A program made the position numbers and the translations under genes. The notes beneath the pieces are model-generated. The model saw only the letters and a program-made list of their open reading frames with translations, was not told the DNA's origin and ran no database searches. DNA of 42,023 bases from an uncultured Collinsella sp. (GTDB lineage Bacteria > Actinomycetota > Coriobacteriia > Coriobacteriales > Coriobacteriaceae): positions 1-42,023 of the forward strand of contig CATZRJ010000010.1 in NCBI GenBank assembly GCA_958423535.1, in the 5' to 3' direction. The stretch's first letter is position 1. The number at the start of each line of letters is the position of its first letter. Shown here piece after piece: positions 15,212-23,345 of this stretch.

Positions 15212-16702
15212 ATGAGCAAATACATCATCGGAATCGATCAATCCACGCAGGGCACCAAGGCGCTGCTGGTAGACGAGGGCGGCCATCTGATTCATCGTGC
15301 CGATCGCTCGCATCGCCAGATTGTCAACGAGGCCGGCTGGGTGAGCCATGATCCGGTCGAGATTGCCGCCAATGTGCTGGCCGTGGCGCGTGCCGTGGTG
15401 GAGGAGACCGGGGTCGACCCGGCCGACATCGCCGGCATCGGCATCTCCAACCAGCGCGAGACCACCGTTGCCTGGAACCGCATGACGGGCGAGCCGCTGT
15501 GCGACGCCGTGGTGTGGCAGTGCGCCCGCGCCCGCGGGCTGTGCGACAAGCTGGCCGCGCGCGAGGGTGTGGCCGAGCTGGTGCGCGACACGACGGGCCT
15601 GGTGCTCTCGCCCTACTATCCGGCGGGCAAGATGGCCTGGATCCTCGCGAACGTTCCCGCTGCTGCCGAGGCTGCCGCGGCAGGCGAGCTGTGTCTGGGC
15701 ACCATTGATGCCTGGGTGGTCTGGACGCTCACGGGCGGCGCGGAGTTCCGCTGCGACTGGTCCAACGCCAGCCGCACGCAGCTCTTTGACCTGCGCCGTG
15801 GCTGCTGGAGCGAGCCGGTGTGCGAGGCCTTTGGCGTTGACGTGGCCTGCCTGCCGCAGGTGACCGATTCCGATGGCCTGTTCGGCACGACGGACCTGGG
15901 CGGCTTTTTGCCGGCACCCGTGCCCATTCACGGCGTGCTGGGCGACAGCCACGCGGCCTTGTTCGCGCAGGGCTGCCACAGCCGCGGTATGGCCAAGGCG
16001 ACCTATGGCACCGGCAGCTCGGTCATGATGAACGTCGGCGACGAGTTCGTTGCCAGCTCGCACGGGCTTTCGAGCTCGCTCGCATGGCGTATGGACGGCG
16101 TGACCGAGTATGTACTCGAGGGCAACGTGAGCTACGCCGGCGCCGTCAAGACGTGGCTGCGCGACGATCTGGAGCTCATCAATAACCCCGAGGAGGTTAC
16201 CGACCTGTGCTACGCCGCCAATCCGGCGAGCCGCGTCTACTTTGTGCCGGCGTTTACCGGTTTGGGCGCGCCGCACTGGGCGAGTGACGCCGAGGGCTGC
16301 GTTTTTGGCATGACGCGCACCACGGGTCGCGCGGAGTTCGTGAAGGCCGCCGACGAGTCGATCGCCTATCAGATCTTTGACGTGATCGATGCGATGGTCG
16401 AGGATTCGGGCGCGGCGCTGGCCGAGCTTCGTGTTGACGGCGGCCCCACGCGCGACGCGTACCTGATGCAGTTTGAGAGCGACTTGGTTGGCTCGCCCAT
16501 CCGCATCGCGAGCAATGACGAGATGAGCGGCCTGGGTGCGGCCTGGGCCTGCGGCATCGCGCTGGGCATGTACGCGCGCGATGTCGTCGACGTCTACGGC
16601 GCCCGCGGCATCGTGGAGCCCGTGATGCCCGCCGACGAGCGCGCCAAAAAGATCGCCGGCTGGCGCCACGCCGTGAAATCAACGATTGCCTACACAGCCT
16701 AG
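15212..16702 (+). CDS. FGGY-family sugar kinase, glycerol-kinase-like subgroup
   Basis: A 496-residue ATP-dependent cytoplasmic kinase. N-terminal IIGIDQSTQGTKALLVD is the FGGY ATPase-fold opening. GISNQRETTVAWNRMTGEPLCDAVVWQCAR closely resembles glycerol kinases and kinases annotated as such. GVLGDSHAALFAQG contains the catalytic Asp, and the C-terminal GMTRTTGRAEFVKAADESIAYQ and GLGAAWACGIALG are the adenosine-binding region. As the last gene of the isomerase/transketolase operon it probably phosphorylates the ketose made by the isomerase, giving the transketolase substrate. Apulose kinases belong to the FGGY family, which fits the apiose idea; xylulose, ribulose or fuculose are alternatives. 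The frame extends to a TTG at 15188, but ATG 15212 is better spaced from GGGAGAG. Confidence 0.87.
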   Translation: MSKYIIGIDQSTQGTKALLVDEGGHLIHRADRSHRQIVNEAGWVSHDPVEIAANVLAVARAVVEETGVDPADIAGIGISNQRETTVAWNRMTGEPLCDAVVWQCARARGLCDKLAAREGVAELVRDTTGLVLSPYYPAGKMAWILANVPAAAEAAAAGELCLGTIDAWVVWTLTGGAEFRCDWSNASRTQLFDLRRGCWSEPVCEAFGVDVACLPQVTDSDGLFGTTDLGGFLPAPVPIHGVLGDSHAALFAQGCHSRGMAKATYGTGSSVMMNVGDEFVASSHGLSSSLAWRMDGVTEYVLEGNVSYAGAVKTWLRDDLELINNPEEVTDLCYAANPASRVYFVPAFTGLGAPHWASDAEGCVFGMTRTTGRAEFVKAADESIAYQIFDVIDAMVEDSGAALAELRVDGGPTRDAYLMQFESDLVGSPIRIASNDEMSGLGAAWACGIALGMYARDVVDVYGARGIVEPVMPADERAKKIAGWRHAVKSTIAYTA

Positions 16703-16710
16703 AATGATTT

Positions 16711-16832
16711 TTCTGGGACGGGGATTAAAAACTCATTGATCCCTGTCTCGGGCAGCTCATTTGGGACGGGCTTTTTTGACTGGTATGATTGGTGCGACCA
16801 TTCGAACCAGCTAAAAGAGCCCCGTCCCAAAT
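16711..16832. repeat. Paired GGGACGGG palindromes upstream of luxS
   Basis: GGGACGGGGAT (from 16715) pairs with ATCCCTGTCTC (to ~16749). TTTGGGACGGGCTTTTTT (16760-16777) pairs imperfectly with AAAAGAGCCCCGTCCCAAA (16813-16831). The second half of the first pair plus the T-run could terminate the kinase operon. The type is common in intergenic regions of coriobacteria. Confidence 0.65.
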
Positions 16833-16853
16833 TGACTACCGAGAGGATCTGCC

Positions 16854-17342
16854 ATGGAGCGCATCGCGAGTTTTTCCGTTGACCATCTGCTGCTCGAGCC
16901 CGGCGTGTATGTGAGCCGCATCGACCGCGATCCGGCGACCGGCGCCGCCGTCACCACCTTTGACCTGCGCCTGACCACGCCCAACAAGGAGCCGGTCATG
17001 AACACGGCCGAGTGCCACACCATCGAGCACCTGGGCGCGACGTTCCTTCGCAACCATGCCGAGTGGTCGGGCCGCATTGTCTACTTTGGCCCCATGGGCT
17101 GCCGCACGGGCTTTTACCTGGTCGTGTTTGGCGAGGTGACGAGCGAGGAGATCCTGCCGCTCGTGCGTGAACTGTTCGAGTTTGTCGCCGGCTTTGAGGG
17201 CGATGTCCCCGGAGCCGCTCCCGAGGAGTGTGGTAACTACCTGGACCAGAACCTCCCCATGGCAAACTGGCTCGCGCGCCGCTACCTCGACCGCGACCTG
17301 GCCGATATCGACGAGAAGCACCTGCACTATCAGCAGGCGTAA
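16854..17342 (+). CDS. luxS: S-ribosylhomocysteine lyase LuxS
   Basis: A 162-residue cytoplasmic metalloenzyme that cleaves S-ribosylhomocysteine to homocysteine and DPD, the precursor of autoinducer-2, in the activated methyl cycle. All key residues are present. HTIEH gives metal ligands His55 and His59, GPMGCRTG gives catalytic Cys83, and EECGNYL gives the third ligand Cys126. Length is normal for the family. The start ATG 16854 follows GAGAGGATC. A rho-independent terminator follows at 17372. It is bounded by palindromes on the left and a terminator on the right, so it is probably a single-gene unit rather than part of the sugar operon. No pfs/mtnN gene is adjacent. Confidence 0.96.
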   Translation: MERIASFSVDHLLLEPGVYVSRIDRDPATGAAVTTFDLRLTTPNKEPVMNTAECHTIEHLGATFLRNHAEWSGRIVYFGPMGCRTGFYLVVFGEVTSEEILPLVRELFEFVAGFEGDVPGAAPEECGNYLDQNLPMANWLARRYLDRDLADIDEKHLHYQQA

Positions 17343-17371
17343 GGCCCTCGCAGGAATAGCGTTTGTACTTG

Positions 17372-17403
17372 AAGCGTTCCCGCTCATGCGGGGGCGCTTT
17401 TTC
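17372..17403 (+). terminator. Terminator of luxS
   Basis: AGCGTTCCCGC pairs with GCGGGGGCGCT around a TCAT loop, followed by TTTTT. Confidence 0.88.
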
Positions 17404-17476
17404 ATACCGAGCGCTCAAATCAGAACGAGATTGTTCTAGAATGTTTGTATAGTCACATTTACGAACAGGAGTGAAC

Positions 17477-18121
17477 ATGCATATCTACTCTGTCAACGAT
17501 CCCGAGTTCAAATCCTATGGCAACGTTTGGGATGACGTCCCGTCCGAGCTCACGTCGTCCATGCTCGAGGCGCTCTCCGCCACGCCCATCCCTGTGGGCA
17601 GCAAATACGTGGCGAGCGCGCCGGAGCTCGAGGGCGTCAAGGATGCCGACAAACTGGGCTTTCTCATGTTTGGTGGCCGTCCCTTCCAGCTCGGCTGGTG
17701 CAACGGGCACAACACGCGTCTCAACTGCCTGGAGTATCACCGCGCCAGCGAGTTTAACCTGGGCGCACGCGACTTTATCCTGCTTGTGGCGCATCGCTGG
17801 GAGATCGAGGACGGCAAGCTCGACACCGCGTACGTCAAGGCGTTCCGCGTACCGGCGGGTACGGTCGTCGAAGTCTTCAACACCACGCTCCACTACACGC
17901 CCTGCATGGTCGACGACGGCGGCTTCCAGGTGATGGTGGCGCTACCCGCCGGCACCAACGGTCCGCGTCCCGAGGCTGCGGCCGACATGCCCGCGGCCGG
18001 CGACAGCTACTGCTACTGGAAGGCCGACAAGTGGGTCCTCTGCCACGCTGACAGCCCCAAGGCAACCGAAGGCGGCTACGTAGGCCTCATCGGCAAGAAC
18101 CTCGACATCACTTGCGACTAG
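17477..18121 (+). CDS. DUF4867 family protein (cupin-like, sugar-metabolism associated)
   Basis: A 214-residue soluble protein that I recognise as DUF4867. It has a cupin-like look: a beta-rich middle with LGARDFILLVAHRWEI, YVKAFRVPAGTVVEVFNTTLHYTPC, and a His/Glu-containing HRWE that could bind metal. The opening MHIYSVNDPEFKSYGNVWDDV is typical of the family. No biochemical function is established as far as I know; homologues often lie near sugar isomerase or kinase genes, as here. ATG 17477 has AGGAG (17467-17471) upstream. Its last 17 codons (EGGYVGLIGKNLDITCD) and the downstream palindromes are repeated at 19491-19741 beyond the ATPase gene. The ATPase region may therefore have been inserted against the 3' end of this gene. 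Confidence 0.8.
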   Translation: MHIYSVNDPEFKSYGNVWDDVPSELTSSMLEALSATPIPVGSKYVASAPELEGVKDADKLGFLMFGGRPFQLGWCNGHNTRLNCLEYHRASEFNLGARDFILLVAHRWEIEDGKLDTAYVKAFRVPAGTVVEVFNTTLHYTPCMVDDGGFQVMVALPAGTNGPRPEAAADMPAAGDSYCYWKADKWVLCHADSPKATEGGYVGLIGKNLDITCD

Positions 18122-18130
18122 AATCTTCTG

Positions 18131-18266
18131 TCTCGATCTGTAACATCTAGCGGGCTAAATTGTCTCTACCTGTTACAGATCGAGACAAACCGTAGAGGGC
18201 CGCCCGAAAAATCTCGATCTGTAACACCAGGCCCGGTTTTGGCGGCCTAACTGTTACAGATCGAGA
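18131..18266. repeat. Two 55-bp palindromic units, copy A
   Basis: Each unit is TCTCGATCTGTAACA, a 25-nt centre, then TGTTACAGATCGAGA (18131-18185 and 18212-18266). The arms are perfect and the unit starts are 81 bp apart. The centres differ, each with a small internal inverted repeat. Confidence 0.88.
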
Positions 18267-18278
18267 CAAACCGCCCCC

Positions 18279-18315
18279 AGCCACCACAAAGGTGCCTGTC
18301 CCCTTTGTGGTGGCT
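18279..18315. repeat. CACAAAGG-type hairpin
   Basis: Perfect 14-bp inverted repeat AGCCACCACAAAGG (18279-18292) / CCTTTGTGGTGGCT (18302-18315). It lies just past the ATPase stop and could serve as a transcription end for both converging genes. Confidence 0.8.
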
Positions 18316-18317
18316 GC

Positions 18318-19424
18318 CTAGAGCTGGCTGCGCAGATAGTCAGCCATATATGGGACGGCAAAGCGCACGTAGCCGCGGCGTGCCTGTTCGATAACGCCGG
18401 CGTCGATGAGGCGTCGGCGATACTTTTGCGCATAGTCGGGTGTGACCGACATGCGCTTCGCTACATCGGAAATGCGCGAAACGGTGTCTTCGTCATCAGC
18501 CATTGCGTCGAGAAACGCGACGTCTTGGTCCGATAGCGCGGCGAGCGTCGTTTCACAAACATCGTTTTCGAAATCGGCCTTTGACGCTTCGATAGCTCCG
18601 TCGACTTGCTCTGGCGTTACGCGTTTTCCGGCCTTGCAGCGATTGGCGATGTTGTAGCCGATGAGCTGCAGCATATAGGGCGAACCTTGGGTTGCACGAG
18701 CGGCACGGAGGCGAAGATCGCCTGGAATATCAAGGTCGAGCTCTTCGAAAGCCCGCTGATAATATGCATCGACATCTCCGACTGAAAGCGGTTCGAGCGT
18801 GACTTTGCGTGCGCGGTTGAGAAATGTCAGTACGCGGTCGTTGAGTGTCGCGGAGACTGCTCCCGGGAGGCCCGCCATGACGAGCGCGACGTTGAGCCGT
18901 TCGCCGACCAGCTCTTGATAGGCGGTGACGAGCTGTCTGATCTCGGGTGAATTTGCTTGGAGCTCGTCGATGAGGATGAGGATGCCGTGTCCCTGCTCGG
19001 TCAGTTTGCGCGCCAGCTGCGTGAGCTTGAACTGAAAGCTTTTGGTCTCCTGCACGTCTCGTGTGAACTCGAGGCCTGCCGAGAAACCGAAGACGCTCAA
19101 ACTGTCACCTGTAAGTTTGGGGAGACGATGCTTGTTGACGTAAGGCTCGCCTGCTTCCTGGATCTTCTCAACAATGCGCTCGAGCATGTCCTCGGAGGCT
19201 ACGGTGGGCGTGGCGACAACAAAGCCGAGCTTGCGTGCGCGATCGGCGAGCTCCCACAGGAGAACCGTTTTGCCACTGCCTCGCTGGCCGAGCATGAGCA
19301 TGGCTCGGTCACGATTGCCCGGCTCCTGCTCAAGACCGGAGATGAATGTCGAAATCACGTTCCCGCGCCCCACCAGATAGGACGGGCGATTTCCAAATGA
19401 GGGGGAGAAGATGGTTTCAGTCAT
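18318..19424 (-). CDS. AAA+ ATP-binding protein with C-terminal winged helix (Orc/Cdc6- or AAA_16-like)
   Basis: A 368-residue cytoplasmic P-loop ATPase. Walker A is GQRGSGKT (46-53) and Walker B is ILILIDELQ (Asp153, Glu154). A sensor region near 180-200 (LNVALVMAGLPGAVSATLND) and the lid helix follow. Residues ~290-368 (DVAFLDAMADDEDTVSRISDVAKRMSVTPDYAQKYRRRLIDAGVIEQ) form a winged-helix DNA-binding domain. Similar stand-alone ATPases occur beside mobile or selfish elements; the actual role is unknown. It is opposite in direction to both neighbours and lies exactly between two long direct repeats, which points to insertion as a unit. An A/G-rich leader on the coding strand, with several GGAAA repeats, precedes ATG 19424. 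Confidence 0.82.
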   Translation of the reverse strand: MTETIFSPSFGNRPSYLVGRGNVISTFISGLEQEPGNRDRAMLMLGQRGSGKTVLLWELADRARKLGFVVATPTVASEDMLERIVEKIQEAGEPYVNKHRLPKLTGDSLSVFGFSAGLEFTRDVQETKSFQFKLTQLARKLTEQGHGILILIDELQANSPEIRQLVTAYQELVGERLNVALVMAGLPGAVSATLNDRVLTFLNRARKVTLEPLSVGDVDAYYQRAFEELDLDIPGDLRLRAARATQGSPYMLQLIGYNIANRCKAGKRVTPEQVDGAIEASKADFENDVCETTLAALSDQDVAFLDAMADDEDTVSRISDVAKRMSVTPDYAQKYRRRLIDAGVIEQARRGYVRFAVPYMADYLRSQL

Positions 19425-19470
19425 GACTTTCCTTTCCTTTTTTTCCTATTTTTTCCTTTTTTTCCTATTC
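19425..19470 (-). repeat. Purine-rich tandem tract upstream of the ATPase gene
   Basis: On the minus strand an ATAGGAAAAAAAGGAAAAA-like unit occurs twice, then GGAAAGGAAAG just before the ATG. It supplies a Shine-Dalgarno-like sequence and is prone to slippage. Base composition is unlike the GC-rich surroundings. Confidence 0.65.
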
Positions 19471-19490
19471 AGTCAAATGAGTTGCTGAGC

Positions 19491-19544
19491 GAAGGCGGTT
19501 ATGTAGGTCTCACCGGCAAAAACCTCGACATCGCCTGCGACTAG
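19491..19544 (+). pseudogene. Fragment of a DUF4867 gene (3' end only)
   Basis: Seventeen codons plus TAG, homologous in frame to the end of the intact gene at 17477-18121. Similarity stops abruptly upstream at ~19490, next to the ATPase leader, which marks a junction. Confidence 0.7.
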
Positions 19545-19741
19545 AATCTTCTGTCTCAATCCGTAACATCTAGCGGGCTAAATCGTCTCTACCTGTTACA
19601 GATTTAGACAAACTGCAGGGGACAGGCCGAACAATCTCGATCTGTAACACCAGGCCCGATTTTGGCGGCCTAGATGTTACAGATCGAGACAAACCGGGCC
19701 CAATCCATCACAAAGGTGCCTATCCCCTTTGTGGCGGCTTG
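19491..19741. repeat. Long direct repeat, copy B, containing a DUF4867 3' remnant
   Basis: Matches 18068-18318. The first 54 bp still encode EGGYVGLTGKNLDIACD and a stop. Differences from copy A in this part are mostly third-position changes, as if this end once belonged to a functional DUF4867 gene. The two palindromic units (19554-19608 and 19635-19689) keep the 25-nt centres and 81-bp spacing. Apart from this repeat and the purine tract, 19425-19889 holds only the leader of the next GH1 gene. Confidence 0.85.
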
Positions 19742-19889
19742 GGCAGGTGGGTATCAAAAAGTGTCAGGCGGGGTGGCTGCCGGGCGCCTGCGCGCGAAAA
19801 GAAGTATCGGCCTGCGCCGTTGCCGTTGAGCGACGCGTTGTTTGCAGGGATACTGGGCCTATGACAACAGCGTGCGAAAGGATCGATAC

Positions 19890-21320
19890 ATGGCTTTCCG
19901 TAATGACTTCCTGTGGGGCGGCGCGACGGCTGCCAATCAGTGCGAGGGCGCCTACGACGTGGACGGTCGCGGCCTTGCCAACGTGGACGTGGCTCCGCAC
20001 GGCCCCGAGCGCTATGCGGTGGTCTCCGGCCAGCGCAAAATGCTCGACTTCGAGGACGGCTATTACTATCCCGCGCAGACCGGCATCGATTTCTATCACC
20101 ATTACAAGGAGGATATCGCTCTCTTTGCCGAGATGGGCTTTAAGACCTTCCGCATGAGCCTGGCGTGGACCCGCATCTTCCCCAACGGTGACGAGACCGA
20201 GCCCAACGAGGCCGGCTTGGCCTTCTACGAGGACGTGTTCCGCGAGTGCCAGGCGCACGGCATCGAGCCGCTCGTGACCATCACGCACTTCGACTGCCCG
20301 ATTCACCTCATCAAGGAGTACGGCGGCTGGCGCAACCGCAAGCTCATCGACTTCTACAAGAACCTCGCAACCACGATCTTCACCCGCTACAAGGGTCTGG
20401 TGAAGTACTGGCTCACCTTCAACGAGATCAATATGATCCTGCACCTGCCGTTTATGGGTGCCGGTCTGGTCTTTGAGGAGGGCGAGAACAAGGAGGCTGT
20501 CGAGTACCTGGCCGCCCACAACGAGCTCGTCGCCAGCGCTTGGGCAACCAAGATTGCCCACGAGATCGACCCCGAGATCAAGATCGGCTGCATGCTTGCC
20601 GCAGGTAGCTACTATCCCTACAGCTGCCGTCCGGGCGATGTGCGCCAGGCACAGCTCGACAACCAGGACAATTACTTCTTCGTTGACGTCCAGAGCCGTG
20701 GCTACTACCCGGCCTATGCCGTCAAGAAGCTCGAGCGTCTAGGCATCGATGTGGGTATGACGGACGAGGACCGCGAGATCCTGGCCGCTAACACCGTCGA
20801 CTTCATCAGCTTTAGCTACTACAGCACCCGTTGCTCCGCCGGTGCCGATAACCCCGATGTCGAGCGCACCCAGGGCAACGCCTTCGCCGGCGCCAAGAAC
20901 CCCTACCTGCAGGAGAGCCAGTGGGGCTGGGCCATCGATCCGCTGGGCTTCCGTATTACGCTCAACGACCTGTTCGACCGTTATCAGAAGCCGCTGTTTG
21001 TGGTTGAGAACGGCCTGGGCGCCAAGGATGTTGTCGAGGAGGACGGCTCCATCAACGACGACTACCGTATCGACTACCTGCGCCAGCATATCGCCGCGAT
21101 GCGCGATGCGGTGACCGAGGACGGCGTTGACCTGCTGGGCTACACCACCTGGGGCCCGATCGACCTGGTGTCTGCCGGCACGGGCGAGATGTCCAAGCGC
21201 TACGGCTTTATCTACGTCGATCGCGACGATGCAGGCAACGGCACCCTCAAGCGCTCCAAGAAGAAGAGCTTTGACTGGTACAAGCATGTCATTGAAACGA
21301 ATGGTGAGGACCTGTCCTAA
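19890..21320 (+). CDS. GH1 6-phospho-beta-glucosidase (second copy)
   Basis: A 476-residue cytoplasmic GH1 enzyme, highly similar end to end to the protein at 8832. Acid/base is Glu179 in WLTFNEIN and nucleophile Glu373 in FVVENGLGA. SAGTGEMSKRYGFIYVD carries the phosphate-binding Ser/Lys/Tyr set, so a 6-phospho-beta-glucoside substrate is expected. Unlike the first copy it has no adjacent PTS or regulator and its codons are strongly GC3-biased, suggesting longer residence or higher expression. The start ATG 19890 follows GAAAGGAT; the upstream in-frame extension begins in non-coding repeat sequence. It may use sugars imported by either PTS in this window or by others. Different aglycone preference between the two copies is possible but not visible. 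Confidence 0.92.
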   Translation: MAFRNDFLWGGATAANQCEGAYDVDGRGLANVDVAPHGPERYAVVSGQRKMLDFEDGYYYPAQTGIDFYHHYKEDIALFAEMGFKTFRMSLAWTRIFPNGDETEPNEAGLAFYEDVFRECQAHGIEPLVTITHFDCPIHLIKEYGGWRNRKLIDFYKNLATTIFTRYKGLVKYWLTFNEINMILHLPFMGAGLVFEEGENKEAVEYLAAHNELVASAWATKIAHEIDPEIKIGCMLAAGSYYPYSCRPGDVRQAQLDNQDNYFFVDVQSRGYYPAYAVKKLERLGIDVGMTDEDREILAANTVDFISFSYYSTRCSAGADNPDVERTQGNAFAGAKNPYLQESQWGWAIDPLGFRITLNDLFDRYQKPLFVVENGLGAKDVVEEDGSINDDYRIDYLRQHIAAMRDAVTEDGVDLLGYTTWGPIDLVSAGTGEMSKRYGFIYVDRDDAGNGTLKRSKKKSFDWYKHVIETNGEDLS

Positions 21321-21356
21321 GGAAGCTGAGACACTCAACTTCATAGCCTCCTAACC

Positions 21357-21392
21357 AAGGCGCTCGGCGAGTATGTGCTCGCCGGGCGCCTT
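21357..21392 (+). terminator. Terminator-like hairpin after the second GH1 gene
   Basis: Fifteen-nucleotide arms 21357-21371 and 21378-21392 (AAGGCGC...GCGCCTT) with one mismatch; only a short T-run follows. Confidence 0.65.
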
Positions 21393-21459
21393 GCCGTCTG
21401 CGGATTTTGGGACATGCGGCCCGCTTTTTCGACCCATCTGTCGGTACACTAAAAGCACT

Positions 21460-23343
21460 ATGGGTACCCGCGAGCGACATATCGGCCACGCGGCCGCCCG
21501 GACCGCGCCGGTTGCGGATCCCAGGGGTGGCAGGCTCTTCGCCATGCCGCGATTTCTTGTTGGCATAACACATCAGGTGTACCGTCACCGCGTCTTTGCT
21601 ATCGCCGGCGCCATCACCGCGCTGTTCCTCATGCTTTTGGCAGTCTTGCCGGCGCTGTTCGCCTTCGACCCCAAACTATCTAACGCCGTGCCCGCCTATA
21701 GCGAGGTGTCCGAAGAGGTCGTGGATGCGCTCGTCCACTCGAGCTCTCTCCCGCTGCTTGTCGCCGCAATTGTATTTTCGATCTGGGGCGTATCGGTCTA
21801 TCTGCGCTGTTTGGACTATGTGTTGCGCCGCCGCCTTGTTGCCGTCGCCACCATCTGTACCCTGTGGATGATCGAAGTCATTCTCAAGTACAAGTCATTC
21901 ACGCCGTTCTATGCCACTGTGCTGTGGTACCTGTACTACGTGCCCATGACGCTCATTCCGCTGCTCTACCAGTTGTGTGGTCTGCGCCTTGCGGGCCTGG
22001 AGCAACACCGCCTGGGTCGCCGCTACTGCGTTGCGCTGTGGATTGCGGCCATCCTGCTTATCGGATTTGTGCTCACCAACGATTTTCACCAGCAGGTCTT
22101 CCACTTTGACCGTACAAGCGACACCTGGAGCAACGATTACACGTACGGCTGGGGTTATTTCGCCGTCCTCGTGTGGACGGCCTTTAACTTTGTGGCCTTT
22201 TTTATCCTGGTGGGCCGGTCCTCGTCCTTTCGCATCCAACGTTTCTCGGGCACGGCGGCGCTCGTGCTGCTGGGCGGCGCGTTCTTTGCCATCTCATATG
22301 CGCTGCGCGTGCCCTGGGCATGGAGGCTCAACTTCTCGCTCATCTATTGCGTCTTGTGCGTGGTGGCGATGGAAATCTGTCTCGATTGCGGTGTCGTTCC
22401 GTCATATCACGACATCGCCGGCATTTTCGACACCTTGCCGCTCGACCTCAAAGTCCTAACGCGCGACCTGCAGGAAGTCTATGCCACGCCAGTGTCAAAG
22501 CCAATGTCGGTAGGCGTGTGCGAAGAGCTGCGAGCCCAGGAGCACGGCCGCGCCCATGCCTTTGCCGTAGCGTCCGATCCCGATGTGATGTACCGTGCCT
22601 TTCCGCTGCTGGGTGGATCGGCGCTGCTTGCCCAAGACGTGTCGGAGCTCAACGAGCTTAACCGTGAACTGGCACATCGTCGCATGGAGCTGCAGCGTCA
22701 AAACGAGCTGCTCGCCGCCGACTACGACCTTAAGACGCATTTGGCAGATCAAGAGGCCGAGACCTTGCTGGTCCAAGACGTGGACCAGGCGCTTGCCCGC
22801 GCGCTCGAAGGGATGTACGACCTGCTGGGCTCGCTGCCGCCGTTGACCGACGAAGCGTCTTCGCACGAGCGCTACCGTATGCTGCAGCGCGCCAAGATGC
22901 TCGTCGCCTATTGCAAGCGCAAGGGGTCGCTCACGTTGGCACAGCACGGGGAGAGCGGTTTTGATCGCGACCGCATTCAGCTCATCGCCAACGAGCTCGC
23001 AAGCGACCTGCGCACCATCGATATCGATTGCGCCTCGATTATCGCCATACGGCGCCCGTTGCACGCCAGTACGGTAAGCGCCCTGTACGACTGCGTGTAT
23101 GACTTTGCGTTTTTTGCCTACACTACCGACCATCCGGCGCTTATGTATCACTTGGACGACCATGACCGATGCAGTGTCGAGCTGCGCGCCACGCTTTTTT
23201 CCAACGATGGTGAAGATCTTTCGCAGACGCCCGCTGCGCAAGAGCTCGAAAGCGCTCTGCAAGGGCGTAACGTGGCATACCGCCTTGAGGGCGAGCCCGG
23301 CCAGCTGCGCATGATCGTCTTGATGCCGAGGGCGGGTGGGTGA
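21460..23343 (+). CDS. Membrane sensor protein with degenerate histidine-kinase-like C-terminus
   Basis: About 627 residues. The N-terminal ~300 hold seven or so hydrophobic helices, the pattern of a 7TM sensor module. A coiled coil follows (ELNELNRELAHRRMELQRQNELLAADYDLKTHL). The region after that is laid out like a dimerisation helix pair and ATPase domain of sensor kinases. Where the phospho-His would be there is EGMYDLLGSLPP, and the ATP-site helix reads ALYDCVYDFAFFAY without the usual Glu/Asn. I read it as a pseudokinase or signal-input partner of the intact kinase starting 3 bp downstream. ATG 21460 is preceded by TACACT about 10 bp upstream (21445-21450), so a leaderless message is possible; ATG 21544 is the alternative start. 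Confidence 0.7.
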   Translation: MGTRERHIGHAAARTAPVADPRGGRLFAMPRFLVGITHQVYRHRVFAIAGAITALFLMLLAVLPALFAFDPKLSNAVPAYSEVSEEVVDALVHSSSLPLLVAAIVFSIWGVSVYLRCLDYVLRRRLVAVATICTLWMIEVILKYKSFTPFYATVLWYLYYVPMTLIPLLYQLCGLRLAGLEQHRLGRRYCVALWIAAILLIGFVLTNDFHQQVFHFDRTSDTWSNDYTYGWGYFAVLVWTAFNFVAFFILVGRSSSFRIQRFSGTAALVLLGGAFFAISYALRVPWAWRLNFSLIYCVLCVVAMEICLDCGVVPSYHDIAGIFDTLPLDLKVLTRDLQEVYATPVSKPMSVGVCEELRAQEHGRAHAFAVASDPDVMYRAFPLLGGSALLAQDVSELNELNRELAHRRMELQRQNELLAADYDLKTHLADQEAETLLVQDVDQALARALEGMYDLLGSLPPLTDEASSHERYRMLQRAKMLVAYCKRKGSLTLAQHGESGFDRDRIQLIANELASDLRTIDIDCASIIAIRRPLHASTVSALYDCVYDFAFFAYTTDHPALMYHLDDHDRCSVELRATLFSNDGEDLSQTPAAQELESALQGRNVAYRLEGEPGQLRMIVLMPRAGG

Positions 23344-23345
23344 CG

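Larger units (their letters stand above)
18068..18318. repeat. Long direct repeat, copy A (flanks the ATPase gene)
   Basis: About 251 bp that match 19491-19741 along the whole length at roughly 85% by eye. It includes the last 17 codons and stop of DUF4867, two 55-bp palindromic units and a CACAAAGG-type hairpin. The right end coincides with the stop codon of the minus-strand ATPase gene. Confidence 0.85.

Noticed and set aside
16703..16853. SAM or other riboswitch before luxS
   Set aside because: The hairpins are GGGACGGG-type palindromes of intergenic style; no riboswitch core is visible.
17422..17437. AGAAC-N6-GTTCT as a LexA (SOS) box before DUF4867
   Set aside because: The LexA box of Gram-positives needs GAAC-N4-GTTC; spacing here is 6 and no SOS gene follows.
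18131..19689. CRISPR-like pattern of repeated TGTAACA words
   Set aside because: The repeats are arms of inverted repeats, only four units exist, the 25-nt centres are shared between copies, and no cas gene is nearby.
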